From Amorphochlora amoebiformis (Eukaryota; Cercozoa; Chlorarachniophyceae): 64,000 nucleotides of DNA. The notes under the pieces were generated by a model that was not told the origin of the DNA, made no database searches, and saw only the letters and a list, made by a program, of their open reading frames with translations. Positions 1-24,838 of this stretch are shown piece after piece (within the stretch, counting starts at the first letter, position 1; every line of letters starts with the position of its first letter). The stretch covers positions 1 through 64,000 of the forward strand of contig BAAHQB010000295.1 of assembly GCA_054601695.1 (NCBI GenBank), given 5' to 3'. Made by a program: the position numbers and the translations under genes.

Positions 1-14
1 GGTAACCTACTCTT

Positions 15-56
<42 letters not shown>

Positions 57-110
57 TGGGTGAAATGAGGTAAACAACTAATACCATACATACTATGTTT
101 ACATAATATA

Positions 111-157
<47 letters not shown>

Positions 158-288
158 CTAATATACGTAAACATAATATATATATATATACATATATATA
201 TATACACATATATATATACATATATATATAGCTACCAGTATATCCAAAGATGTCTGTAATAAGCGGCCCTTCCAGTCTCTTTGTATAA

Positions 289-331
<43 letters not shown>

Positions 332-677
332 CACATATATATATGTATGTATGCATGTATGTATGTATGTGTGTAACCTAGATACATATTTAAGATTTAA
401 TATATATGTACTATATAAATATACGGAATTCCATATATGTTTTTATTAATATATATACAACTAGACGCATGCATAATAAATGTCAGTATATAAATACAGC
501 AATATTTATTTAAGAATGAATATATTATACGTATATATATATATATATATATACATATATTTTTACTTATATAAATATATATATATATATATATATGTAT
601 TATATTTATATATGTATCTACTATATATACACATAGTCGTATATATTACGATGTATTATACTTTTATCAGCCTTTTT

Positions 678-714
<37 letters not shown>

Positions 715-744
715 TATATATATGTATATAAATATATATATAAT

Positions 745-823
<79 letters not shown>

Positions 824-844
824 ATGGGTATATATATATATACA

Positions 845-890
<46 letters not shown>

Positions 891-1055
891 CATACATAAT
901 ACATATATATATATAACATTAGGACATCAATACACATACAGATATACCTCTACAATTAAATATAGAATATATACATATACATATATATATATATATATAC
1001 CTATATATATATATATATATATATATATTTAATATAGTATATTATTTTTAAATAT

Positions 1056-1096
<41 letters not shown>

Positions 1097-1129
1097 TATA
1101 TATATATATATATTGTATATTATTTATAA
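1..1129. repeat. (TA)n microsatellite region
   Basis: Nearly continuous TA dinucleotide runs with TATG/TACA interruptions. The only non-repetitive stretches are short, for example 55-110 and 230-290. Open frames here translate to Tyr-Ile repeats and are not genes. No gene, RNA or mobile element is visible. Confidence 0.95.
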
Positions 1130-2437
<1,308 letters not shown>

Positions 2438-2527
2438 CGTCTCCTTTTCATCTGTTAAGGCTTGTTTTTCGGTTCCAAACCTCTCTCCATCAATTGTCGA
2501 CTGCATATAGATATCTCTTATATATGA

Positions 2528-2598
<71 letters not shown>

Positions 2599-2732
2599 GC
2601 ATGTATGTATCTATGTGTATAATATATAGATACATGTATGTATGTATGTATATATGAATATATATACATATATAACATATATATATATATATATAATATA
2701 TATATCATAGTATATGTACATATGTATGTATG

Positions 2733-2775
<43 letters not shown>

Positions 2776-2804
2776 AAATGAAAAACGATAGCGTGCAGAA
2801 ACAT
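2438..2804. other. Short unique segment, then TA repeats
   Basis: About 80 bp of ordinary-composition sequence (2438-2515) follows the hairpin array, then TA and TATG/CATG repeats. No gene is apparent. Confidence 0.7.
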
Positions 2805-2995
2805 GGCCATAGCTACATTAGGAATCCTGGAGATCGCTGGAGATTCCAGAAATCGCTTGAGATTGACTCACCCGGTACTAACCGGTTCTATCCGATCCTA
2901 GTCGAGTTTCAGACTATAACTAGGTTACGAGCCGTGACGTCACGCCTTGTCACGGTTCAAAACTTTTCCAGGAGATTCTGGTACGGTGTACATGC
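2805..2995 (+). repeat. Dispersed non-TA element, copy A
   Basis: An island of about 190 bp. In order it carries GGAGATCGCTGGAGATT, a CCGGTACTA block, GAGTTTCAGACTATAACTA, and a GTGACGTCACGCCTTGTCACG block. The same blocks occur in the same order in the island at 34073-34372, and the first two also occur on the minus strand at 21263-21477. That makes a dispersed repeat family with at least three diverged copies. No coding capacity, terminal repeats or target-site duplications could be recognised, so the class (SINE, MITE or other) is unknown. Confidence 0.6.
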
Positions 2996-5625
<2,630 letters not shown>

Positions 5626-6990
5626 TACACCTAAACAAAAATTTCAAAAATAAAACTTTTTAAAACACACACAAAGATCATGTGCGTCATGTGTTACGCA
5701 AACAATATCACACTGTTTGCATACCCGAACATGCTTGTACGAAAAAATAAATCTAGCAACCCCAGATAAATCATCTCAATAAACACCCCAAAAACTCTTA
5801 AAATCTCGCTTTTTTCCCTCGAATTTTTCGCCCACACCCTCACTCGCATCCCCCCCCCCTTGGCAATCCCATTTAACAAACCCCCCCCTTAAAATCACGG
5901 AGATTCTTAACAAAACAACTGGCTCTCACCTGAGGGAGTCCACGCAGAGTCAGAGTTCTCTACGTCACGATGCTTGTGCCTCGAAACGGTTGATTTTAGG
6001 TGAGAAACATCTAAATGTCACTGTTAGTGACAACGAATCCACACGGATTTTCTTCCTGCATGTCACCTGGAGTGACGATGTAAACAAAGAACGATAAATT
6101 CATCGAAAATATAATTTCCTTTTAATAAATCGGCAAAGACAGTTTTTTTCACATACACGTGCCCTAATTCACCTTAATCAACTCAGCCTATTAATATATG
6201 TGTGTATATAATCTAGATAATTGGGACTCCAGTATAAATTAGATTACACGTGTTGCGACTTAGTAAATGTGGTATTATAACCGTTATGTATGATACAGAC
6301 AATATCGTCATTATGGTGCAATTGTCAAAGAACCTATATGTGATTTAGTACAATATTAAAATTCTAAATATTTCGCTACAACGTGCTGAGGCTGAAAATT
6401 CCGACATATATTATTGATATCATCATGCATATATGATTACTTCACATAGCAACAAGTTACACTTGACATAGCAACAAGTTACAGCCGTAAAACTAATAAA
6501 AAATGGTCATAACTGCTCGCTGGGTATACTCGGATTTTTTTTTTTTTTTAAAACAAATTTCAACGACGTATTCAACGGCGCTTAGAACTATGCTATTTGA
6601 AACAATCATCGCTTCTAGTCTATATCGCTGATACTAAAACAAGACGAACTTGGACTAGGGCGAGGGTAACAAATTCACAGTCTTCTCGACGTACTCGATT
6701 GCAAAATTGAAGGTTTTAATGTGCATTAACACGCGGCCGAGCTTGACGCATACGTACGGTCGTGAGTGCATGGCATATCGTAAGCCTGATAGCTTTGTTA
6801 GACGAAGGAAAGCCTGTCCCGAATGAAGGAGTCCGATTTGATCCTTTTGTTGTTACATGTATTACTGGTGGGTGTTCTCATGGTGTTGAGAGTGTTCGGG
6901 TGGGAATGAGTGTAGTGTGTTGGATTGATTCTGTGTATGTGTTGTGTGGGTATACCTAATGTGTAGTTGTATAGTTGTATGTGTTTAGAT
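5626..6990. other. Unique AT-rich intergenic DNA without a convincing gene
   Basis: One of the few long stretches free of TA arrays. It contains poly-C runs (about 5850-5858 and 5881-5888), two CACGTG motifs (6156-6161 and 6246-6251), and a TGTCACT/AGTGACA inverted repeat near 6017. A direct duplication of ACATAGCAACAAGTTACA-type sequence lies at 6443-6484. Open frames of 61-65 codons exist on both strands but have no recognisable features and atypical composition. It could be intergenic DNA or a decayed gene. Confidence 0.5.
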
Positions 6991-9830
<2,840 letters not shown>

Positions 9831-10340
9831 ATTAACATTACAAATATGCTCTATAAATTACATCACATCGACACACATCAACCAAAACTTAAAAAAAAAA
9901 ACACACATACTAATCATCACGTTTTCTGTGCACTAGGGTTACGTTGGTGCATGGGGGTGCAAAAGTATGGTTAGGTTGTAGGATTGGGGTGGAAAATCAC
10001 TCTCATTGTAATTTCTCGCAGAGTTGGAGGAGTCCTCGGGGTAAGCTGCCGAAGAAGGAGAGTACGGGGAGAGAGGAGAGAGAGGGAGACAAGAGAAGAG
10101 AGAGGAGATGAGATAAGAGAAGAGGGTGAAAAAAAGAGGAGAGGAAGATTGGAAAAGAGAGGAGAAGAGAGAGGGGGAGGGAGAGGAAAGGGAGGAGACG
10201 AGAGAACAGAAGCGAAGGAGGAAAGAGATGAGAAGAGAGGAGAGGAGAGCACAATAGGGAAGGGAAAAGAGGATGAGAGGAGGGTGAGAGTGGGAGTTAC
10301 AGATAGAATATATGTATGCGTATATTGAGGGCTAGATTTG
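9831..10340. other. Intergenic DNA with a 240-bp polypurine tract
   Basis: Sequence of ordinary composition leads into 10051-10293, where the plus strand is almost entirely A and G (GAGAGGAGAG, AGAGGAGATGAGA and similar). Several frames stay open here only because purine-only codons are not stops. The predicted Arg/Glu/Gly-rich peptides, and the Ser/Pro/Leu-rich ones on the minus strand, are composition artefacts. Such tracts can form triplex DNA. Confidence 0.8.
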
Positions 10341-10961
<621 letters not shown>

Positions 10962-11539
10962 TCACACCTTCAACACGTCCAGAGATCCTACCCGTGGTCC
11001 TCCAAGTAGACCCAGCTTCTTCTCTTCAAATGGAATCTAAAACACAATCATTTTGCCATTACAACCAAACTCAAGCACAAATTCGTTTGACTCATCAATC
11101 ACCCACGGTCTTTTACCTCGGCTTCTTCCGCGGAAAGGCAATCAAGTAAGCCTTCGACGATCGATGCGACCGAAATATACGTCCGCTGCCGAGCTGCCGT
11201 TCGCTTTCGAGCCGCCGCCCGCTCCTGAGCCGCCACTATCTCCTTTTGGAGGAAGACGACCAGCGTGTCAATATGCCTCGCGACCGCCAAAGCGACCGAT
11301 TTTCCCAAGGAGTTGGAAAAAAAATTATCCTTCATAGCGTCTTTAGATGCTTTTTCGTCGTTTGTGAGCTTCAGCTGGCCCGAGATGGTTGCGATACAGG
11401 GCTTCTTCTCGCGGTTCTTCGGACCTTCGGGCGACTTTCCGGGCTCGAAAGAGGACTTGGCCGCGTTCCCCGCGCGCTCAGTCTTGTCAGCTGGCTGAAT
11501 CGACGGGTCATCGTTTTGAGCGCTGGCGCATATGCCCAT
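10962..11539 (-). CDS. Two-exon gene, 165 aa, acylation-type N-terminus, novel repeat protein
   Basis: The minus-strand frame starts at 11539-11537. Exon 1 is 11539-11117 (141 codons), ending GAG before a gtaaaa donor. Exon 2 is 11036-10962 (24 codons plus TGA) after a tgttttag acceptor; both sides are phase 0. The protein begins MGICAS: Gly2 suits N-myristoylation and Cys4 suits palmitoylation (established motif logic; modification inferred). Residues 17-70 are charged and low complexity. Residues 72-165 look helical, with a large Ala/Arg-rich stretch at 103-119. RTYISVASIVEGLLDCL (119-135) and KKLGLLGGPRVGSLDVL (147-163) are 30 residues apart and resemble the repeat of the MGLCLS gene at 23595-26685. 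No named family was recognised. A histone-fold reading of 72-140 was considered and is weaker. The gene diverges from the bHLH gene at 12042. It could instead end in exon 1 at 11099 (146 aa) if the intron is not spliced. Confidence 0.65.
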
Positions 11540-12041
11540 GACTTTTTATTCTTCAGATCGTCGCTTTGACGACACCAACGAGCGAACCCCCGGGTCAAGT
11601 TGTGGATGAATAGTGACACGTGTTTAGACTTAAGCCGGCTGTCACAGGGCTGTGTCACTTTGGAATGATTACATGTCCTTCTGTCACGCACATGTTCATG
11701 ATATGCAATGATACACAATGCAATGTCACGCACAATAGAGTTACAGCGTGCCGTATCACGAGATTAATTTAGCTGAAATTCACCGCACGTGCCGATAATT
11801 TGTCGGACCGTTGAAGAAAAAAAAGCGGCAGAATTTCCGGACACACCGGACACGGGCACAGCACGCGTCCGTCATCTAAAGGCACGCCTCTCCGTTGCGT
11901 TCCGGTGACACACAACCCTGAGGCGCGAAAATGAAACCCCATTTCCTGCCAGTGGGATTTCAGTTGTGATATATCGTGACTGTGACTAGGTTAATATTCA
12001 CGAAGAATTCGAGCCCTGGTCAAGGGTCGGAATACTAGAAG
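11540..12041. promoter_or_regulatory. Shared divergent upstream region with E-boxes and CGG half-sites
   Basis: About 500 bp separate the start codons of the minus-strand MGICAS gene and the plus-strand bHLH-Zn2Cys6 gene. CACGTG occurs at 11617-11622 and 11786-11791. The second is followed directly by CCG (11792-11794), nine bases, and CGG (11804-11806). The 9-mer CACGTGCCG recurs at 12051-12059, just inside the coding start. Several further CGG/CCG triplets lie at about 11826-11870. bHLH proteins with K/H-E-R basic regions bind CACGTG, and Zn2Cys6 proteins bind paired CGG triplets. Occupancy is inference. No TATA box stands out. Confidence 0.5.
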
Positions 12042-15253
<3,212 letters not shown>

Positions 15254-16380
15254 TAAAAAAACTCTCCCATTTACTCTCCTGACAATCGATAATAAAACAG
15301 GAACCCGCTTCAAAAAGAACGAAAACTGGAAAGCCCGGAGACATGACTGATCCCCTGCAGCGATTGCTCCATGCGAGCGAAAATGTCGCATAGGACCGAA
15401 TCTCGGCTCTCCCAGAATTCAGCCGGCCCGGAAGCGCCAATATCTTAAGTTATTCTTAGCTGAAGTTCGGACAGGACCGCACTGGTAGTATCTGTCAGCG
15501 ATCTGGTGCATGTACACTATCCGAGTATTACTCGAAGGGGCGGCGGTCTAGCGGTGTACAAGTAGACTTAGTCTGTGATTTTTTTTTATGAGATGCATTG
15601 AATTTTACTGGTGGATGAATTGAAAGCAACAATTAATTCGTTTTGCCGGACTTGCAAGTATCAACTGTGTCACAGACCAAGTCGAGCTCGATCGAGAGAT
15701 CTACATCTAGTTTCTAGAGTTTCTAGAAGATGAAGTTAAAAACTACAAGTATCTAGAGCCTAGAGACTAGACTAGACTGTAGAGAGCATCTAGAGCATTT
15801 CTCTAGATCTCTCCGACCTAGCTGACCGTCTAGATATTTTTAAATTCGATATATATACTAGATATATCTAGAAATTATGTTTTTTAACAAGCTTTTAGTA
15901 GAGTTATAGCTAGTACGTTCTAGTAGCTAGAGTAGTCTAGGTAGTTAGTTGTTATTACTAGTATTAGACAAGAGTCACAAGATGCAGCTGTCTATAAACT
16001 AGTAAATACTACTAGTACCTAGAGTCTAGAGAGTACTAGAACTTGCGATTAAAGTACTCGTTCGTACTCGTTCGTACCGGCCGGCCTCAGTGAATACATC
16101 TGAATATTTAAGTTCAGTCTCTATGATATTTACAAATCTAGACAACTTGACATACATCATTATACAACTGAGATAGGCAACTAGAACTACTGGATCTAGC
16201 CTCAGCCACGGCCATGATTCCTTGATTAATTGCGAGCCGGGGACGATTTAAACATGTTTTCGTTGTGCGCTGTCGGACGTCTCCATGTGGATACTCTCTC
16301 GATAATCTCCATACTGTGCCCGAGGCCTCTCACATTGCGATCGGTCACGGTCTCTAATACCTTCATCTTATTATGCAGCA
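15254..16380. other. 3' flank of the bHLH-Zn2Cys6 gene with a CTAG-rich segment
   Basis: No gene was recognised. At about 15660-16200 there are roughly 25 CTAG tetranucleotides in 550 bp, mostly as TCTAGA, ACTAGA and CTAGAG. A likely polyadenylation signal sits at 15291-15296. Minus-strand open frames across 15156-15440 overlap the antisense of exon 9 and look incidental. Confidence 0.6.
15291..15296 (+). terminator. Candidate polyadenylation signal AATAAA
   Basis: AATAAA lies 38 bp after the TGA stop of the bHLH-Zn2Cys6 gene. Position and consensus fit; no transcript evidence. Confidence 0.4.
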
Positions 16381-16479
16381 TATATATATATATATATATA
16401 TGTATATGTATATATATGTATATATATATGGATATATGTGAATCTAAGATAACTATGTATTCTCATATATATATATATA

Positions 16480-16511
<32 letters not shown>

Positions 16512-16516
16512 TACGT

Positions 16517-16572
<56 letters not shown>

Positions 16573-16631
16573 GTATTTGTAAATGTGAATGATATGTATG
16601 AACATATGTGCATGAATATCAAAATGTATGC

Positions 16632-16678
<47 letters not shown>

Positions 16679-16755
16679 TACATCATATATAAACAAAACA
16701 CACACACACATATATATATGCATTTTTACACACATATATAAATATATATATGTAC

Positions 16756-16794
<39 letters not shown>

Positions 16795-16877
16795 GAACTA
16801 CACTTAATAATACTTGAAATAGATATACGTGTGTATGCGTGTATATAATGCATATAATATATATATATATATACATG

Positions 16878-16917
<40 letters not shown>

Positions 16918-16952
16918 GTGCTATACCCAGCTCGATCTCAACCTCATCGCTG

Positions 16953-16998
<46 letters not shown>

Positions 16999-17301
16999 GT
17001 ATGCATATCTATATCTATATAAATCTGTTTATGTTGTCTATATCTACATACATTCACGTGTATATATACTCTATGTGTACACATGTAAATAAATAGATAC
17101 ATGTAAATATGTATATGTATAAATATACTTATTATATGTTATATATATATATATAATATAATTTAATTATAACATATATATATATATATTATATTTGGTT
17201 TATACAAACAAAAACACACCCACAAACACACACACATATATATATATATAATATATATATATAGTATATATATATATATGTATAAATATATATATATATA
17301 C

Positions 17302-17336
<35 letters not shown>

Positions 17337-17558
17337 TCACACACACACATATATATATACATATATATGCATATGTATAATATGTAACATTACCTCGCCT
17401 CCTGTGCCGCTAGAGGTATATTCTCCTGGTCTAAGAATACATCTACATATATATATATATATGTGTATATATATATATATATGCATATATATATATATAT
17501 ATATTTAATTAGTACTATTATATATGTAATATACGTATATATATGTGTATATATATTA

Positions 17559-17605
<47 letters not shown>

Positions 17606-17634
17606 TTAAGAATTCGTATATTTGTATGTATGTA

Positions 17635-17672
<38 letters not shown>

Positions 17673-17933
17673 TTATATAGACACTATATATATATATATA
17701 CATCTGTTTATGCAATATATAATCTGTTTATGCAATATATAATATATATCTATGTACATACGTATATATATATATATATATATATATGCATATATGCATA
17801 TATATATATATATATATATCTATCATATATAAGTATATATATGTTTAGTTATAATTTTCATTTGTATATATATATATTTACATGTATATGACTTCTATAT
17901 ATAGATATACATATACATATACATAGAAATATA

Positions 17934-17984
<51 letters not shown>

Positions 17985-18106
17985 ATACGTATATATATTT
18001 ATATCATAGTAAATGTACGTATATATATCTTTCTATATATCATATATATATAAATTTATTTATTTATTACATGTACATATAAATATATTTCATGTACAGA
18101 ACAACC

Positions 18107-18149
18107 TGTAGGGTGTCACGGTGAGTGACATTTTCGGCAAGGATACATA

Positions 18150-18195
<46 letters not shown>

Positions 18196-18213
18196 ATATA
18201 TGTACACATACAC

Positions 18214-18250
<37 letters not shown>

Positions 18251-18354
18251 ATGTATCGGAACATATATAAAATATCATATATATATATATATATATGTAT
18301 TCTTCATGAAATATATATATATATATATATATATAATTCACATTAATGTACATA

Positions 18355-18400
<46 letters not shown>

Positions 18401-18428
18401 AACTATTCTCTTATATTTATGTATATAA

Positions 18429-18466
<38 letters not shown>

Positions 18467-18505
18467 TATGTATACATTTACATACACATATATATACATA
18501 TGTTG

Positions 18506-18542
<37 letters not shown>

Positions 18543-18925
18543 GTATATATATATATATACATATAAAATTCTATCTATACATTCTATATTCCTAGATATA
18601 TATAAATATATCATATATATATATATGTATACATATAAAAATTCGCACAGCGTGACCTTCGGGGTGGTCACTGTGGGTGTCACTGTGGGTGACATTTTGG
18701 TGAATGGAGAGGGGAGTTAAGTTAGGATCAAGGCAGACGTTTGGACAACGCTGAATATATATATATATATTATATATATATATATATACATATATATGTA
18801 TAAAATCGCGCAGCGTGACCTTCGGGGGTGTCACTGTGGGTGTCACTGTGCGTGACATTTTGGTGAATGGATAGGGGAGTTAAGTTAGGATCAAGGTAGA
18901 CGTTTTGACAAAGCTGAGTATTATG
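18107..18925 (+). repeat. GTCAC-rich island array, two full copies and one partial
   Basis: A unit of about 120 bp occurs at about 18637-18755 and 18801-18925. It begins GCACAGCGTGACCTTCGG or GCGCAGCGTGACCTTCGG, continues with GGTGTCACTGTG repeats, and ends with TTAAGTTAGGATCAAGG. A fragment (GGTGTCACGGTGAGTGACAT) lies at 18112-18140. Copies are separated by TA tracts. No coding potential. Confidence 0.8.
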
Positions 18926-19278
18926 TTGTTGTATATATACGTATGAATGTATATATATATATATATATATATTTACATATTTTCGTATATATGTATATTA
19001 TGAACGTATACTATAAATATATATATATGTGAATAAATTTGCACATGTCGTGTATAGTAATTATATTATACTATATATATATATATATGTACATATATAT
19101 AAGTGTATATACATATATATGTGTATATATATATATATATATACATATATATGTATATATATGTACGTAATCATATATAAATATAGACATGTATTTCATA
19201 TTTCTTCATTTATATATATATATATATATATTCAAATATATATATAATATTATATATATATATATATATATTCTGCAC

Positions 19279-19314
<36 letters not shown>

Positions 19315-19381
19315 GTATGTAATATATAAAAATAAAAGACATAAATATATCTGCATATATACATATATAATATTTATATTA

Positions 19382-19412
<31 letters not shown>

Positions 19413-19462
19413 CTACATGTGTATACGTACATGTTCCTATGTAATATATGCATATTTATATA

Positions 19463-19505
<43 letters not shown>

Positions 19506-19594
19506 TACATATATAATACATGTCTATATTGCGCATGTATGTGTATATATTACAAATATAACATCTAAATATAGATAATATAATATATAATATG

Positions 19595-19629
<35 letters not shown>

Positions 19630-19684
19630 TTATATAAATATATATAGTACCTGACGTATAAAACGCCTACATATTTCGGGGTAT

Positions 19685-20416
<732 letters not shown>

Positions 20417-20445
20417 TTTATGAAGGGATGAATACATATGCGGAT

Positions 20446-20513
20446 ATGGGTATCACACTTGTAGATATAAGTATAGCATTACACAAATCATGATATTATA
20501 TGCATATATTACA

Positions 20514-20553
<40 letters not shown>

Positions 20554-20613
20554 GTATCACACTTGTAGATATAAGTATAGCATTACACAAATCATGACAT
20601 TATATGCATGTAT

Positions 20614-20654
<41 letters not shown>

Positions 20655-20862
20655 ATATATATGTATACATATATATATGGATATCACACTTGTAGATATA
20701 AGTATAGCATTACACAAATCATGATATTATATGCATATATTACATATACATATATATATATATATTATGCATATATATATATATATATATGGATATCACA
20801 CTTGTAGATATAAGCATAGTGTTACGCAAATCATGATATTATTTGCATATATTACATATACA
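20446..20862 (+). repeat. Four-copy ATCACACTTGTAGATATAAG island array
   Basis: A unit of about 70 bp (ATCACACTTGTAGATATAAG, then GCATTACACAAATCATGA) begins near 20450, 20554, 20682 and 20793. The four copies are nearly identical, unlike the TA spacers between them. That suggests recent duplication. Confidence 0.85.
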
Positions 20863-20886
20863 CACACATATATATATATATATATG

Positions 20887-20952
<66 letters not shown>

Positions 20953-21040
20953 GCATATATATATATATATATATATGTGTGTGTTTATATTGTATGATAT
21001 ATATATATATATATATATTATACATGATATACATCGTATA

Positions 21041-21088
<48 letters not shown>

Positions 21089-21105
21089 TGAATTATATAT
21101 ATATT

Positions 21106-21209
<104 letters not shown>

Positions 21210-21210
21210 G

Positions 21211-21262
<52 letters not shown>

Positions 21263-21266
<4 letters not shown>

Positions 21267-21473
21267 GAAAGTTCTGGAAGCGACGTTGTATCACGGTATA
21301 TCTGGAACCCCAGTACTACCGGGTACTACTCGGAATTACCCGGCACTACCGGCAACGTAATCTCCGGGTAATCTCCGGGATCTCTAGCGATCTCGGGCAT
21401 AACAGGTCTGTCGCAGTGTATAGATACCTACGTGTCAATTCAAGTCTAACTATGAGACTTACAACGATGCATT

Positions 21474-21477
<4 letters not shown>
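21263..21477 (-). repeat. Dispersed non-TA element, copy B (minus orientation)
   Basis: An island of about 215 bp. Read on the minus strand it carries GATCGCTAGAGATCCCGGAGATT, interrupted by extra CGGAGATT and then CCGGTAGTACT blocks. This is the same order as the start of the islands at 2805-2995 and 34073-34372. The GTGACATCACGCC block of the other copies is not evident here. Flanked on both sides by long TA runs. Confidence 0.5.
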
Positions 21478-22975
<1,498 letters not shown>

Positions 22976-23594
22976 AACTTTCATACACTATACAGAACAT
23001 ATACAATCTCCTGCTAAAATAGAATCTACGTATGTATATAATATGTACAAACATCATATAGATACCACAAGTGGCGTTAGGACACGTGTCCGTCGACGTG
23101 GACACCAATGGGTAAGAACCAGTACTTGGTAAACTAATAGCAACAGAGTGTTTTCTACATTAGCGTATGCTGTTACATGAGAGTGAGAAAGAACCGCCCG
23201 AATCCCCGGGAATCCCGATCACATGGCCCCGGGCCCCAGGCCCCCGGCTCCCGGAACCTCCGAAACCCCCAGAAGTCTCGGAAGTGGAAGATAGAAAAGA
23301 GGAGAAAGAGACGACGATTTCAACACCTGTAATCACGATGCATAAGCACCCCCCAAAATGCTCAATCTTATCCCAGGCCACCCAGCCATCGACAGCCATT
23401 GACACGCGCGTGGCTATTCTGGACTAGAATATCAGAATATTGAAATGTGAATATACGCATATCTCAAATTTACTATCGAGATATCCTTTATATGTTACGT
23501 ACTCCTGACACGGTTGAAACGTTAACTATCCAAATAAAACTGTCATGGCGCCTTCGCCTGCATGCTCATCGCCGCCGGGGTGATACTAGTAAGG
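22976..23594 (+). promoter_or_regulatory. Upstream region of the MGLCLS gene with an E-box palindrome
   Basis: Non-repetitive, partly GC-rich sequence before the gene at 23595. A perfect 12-bp palindrome GGACACGTGTCC with a CACGTG centre lies at 23080-23091. A CCCGGG-rich stretch lies at about 23195-23270. An 86-codon proline-rich open frame (23167-23427) has no recognisable feature. A short upstream reading frame precedes the main start. Regulatory roles are inference. Confidence 0.4.
23545..23583 (+). CDS. Short upstream open reading frame (12 codons)
   Basis: ATG at 23545 opens MAPSPACSSPPG and stops at TGA 23581-23583, 11 bp before the chosen start of the MGLCLS gene. It overlaps, in another frame, an alternative start at 23562. 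If transcribed it could lower translation of the main frame. The transcription start is unknown. Confidence 0.3.
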   Translation: MAPSPACSSPPG

Positions 23595-24655
23595 ATGGGT
23601 CTATGTCTGAGCAACCGGTCAGCGGCGAGGATTGAAAAGGAAGGTGAAAAGATGGCGGCCGAGAAAGCGAAGGCATCGAGGAAGAGCGCAGTGGAGGAGT
23701 TCCGGGAGCATCTCTTCGCCCAGGACCCGGGAGTAATTATAAAACATTTCCCTTTTGGAGGGAATTATGGCGTCGACAATCAAATAAATTTCTTGGAGGT
23801 TCGGGACTGGATTGTTCATGTTTGATACTTGTTTATGTTCCGAATATCCCGTTAATAGTGTATTGTGTCTGGTATCAGAATCTGTCCAGACTTCCGGATG
23901 TTTTGGAGAACGTCAAGTCTGACACCAACGCCAACAGCAATGCCAATCACAGCGAAGACTTTGATAGGACGTTGGAGGTCTTAAATATCCCCACCGACAA
24001 TTCCAACGCTCCAAGGCTGACCGAGACGAAGGCAGGTGTGACCATTGCGCAAGATAAGCCAACAATGAGGAAAGTGAACTACGGGGCCAACATTTTTGAG
24101 AGTGATGATGGGAAGGATAAAAGGAAACCAGTCAATGAGCACGTTGAAGTCCCGGGAGGTGTCAGAACGACCTTGTCCTGTCAGCAAATGATTTCGCAGA
24201 TGTCGGATAACACTGTTCCTGAGTCGGATGTGTCGCCCGGGGAAGATGAAGGTACCCCTTCGACGGGCTGTTGCGATTGGCTAGACCGTCAGAAGACTGG
24301 TCAGTAAACACCGTTTCGCACAGCTGTATGCATAATTATTCTTTGGTATCTGTACCCTTAGCCAATCGACTATTGGATCCTGTTCCCAAATCTGTTGCGC
24401 GTACGGCTGCCAGAGGCTCGAATCTAATGGCAGCGACTATTCTATCTGTCCCGAAGGGTATGAACCATAAGTCAAGGTCAAACTAACACTAAACATGAGC
24501 TAAGTATAGGTTACTTACAGATACAATCGATGAGATTGCGGAGCTTGCAAGGGCTCAACGACTAGTGGAATCGAAGAGGTCATCCACCAGGAGTACAATA
24601 TATTATTAATATATATATATATATATATTAATATATATGTACATATAATATATAT

Positions 24656-24705
<50 letters not shown>

Positions 24706-24788
24706 TTATACACACACACATAATATATATATATATATATATTAAAATTATAATATATTATATATATAATATATATATATATGTATAC

Positions 24789-24838
<50 letters not shown>

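Noticed and set aside
6762-6959. 65-codon plus-strand open frame
   Set aside because: It lacks an ATG start at its beginning and runs into TG-rich repeat sequence; no motif.
11100-11480. Histone-fold interpretation of the MGICAS protein (residues 72-140)
   Set aside because: The long helix and R-T-Y-I pattern are suggestive, but an acylation-type N-terminus and the better match to the repeat of the 816-aa protein argue against it.
11246-11569. Plus-strand frames of 77-107 codons across 11053-11569
   Set aside because: They are antisense to exon 1 of the minus-strand MGICAS gene, whose start, splice phase and repeat motif are mutually consistent.
23167-23427. 86-codon proline-rich frame as a separate gene
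   Set aside because: It arises from a CCCGGG-rich stretch also open on the other strand. It is more likely upstream or regulatory sequence of the gene at 23595.
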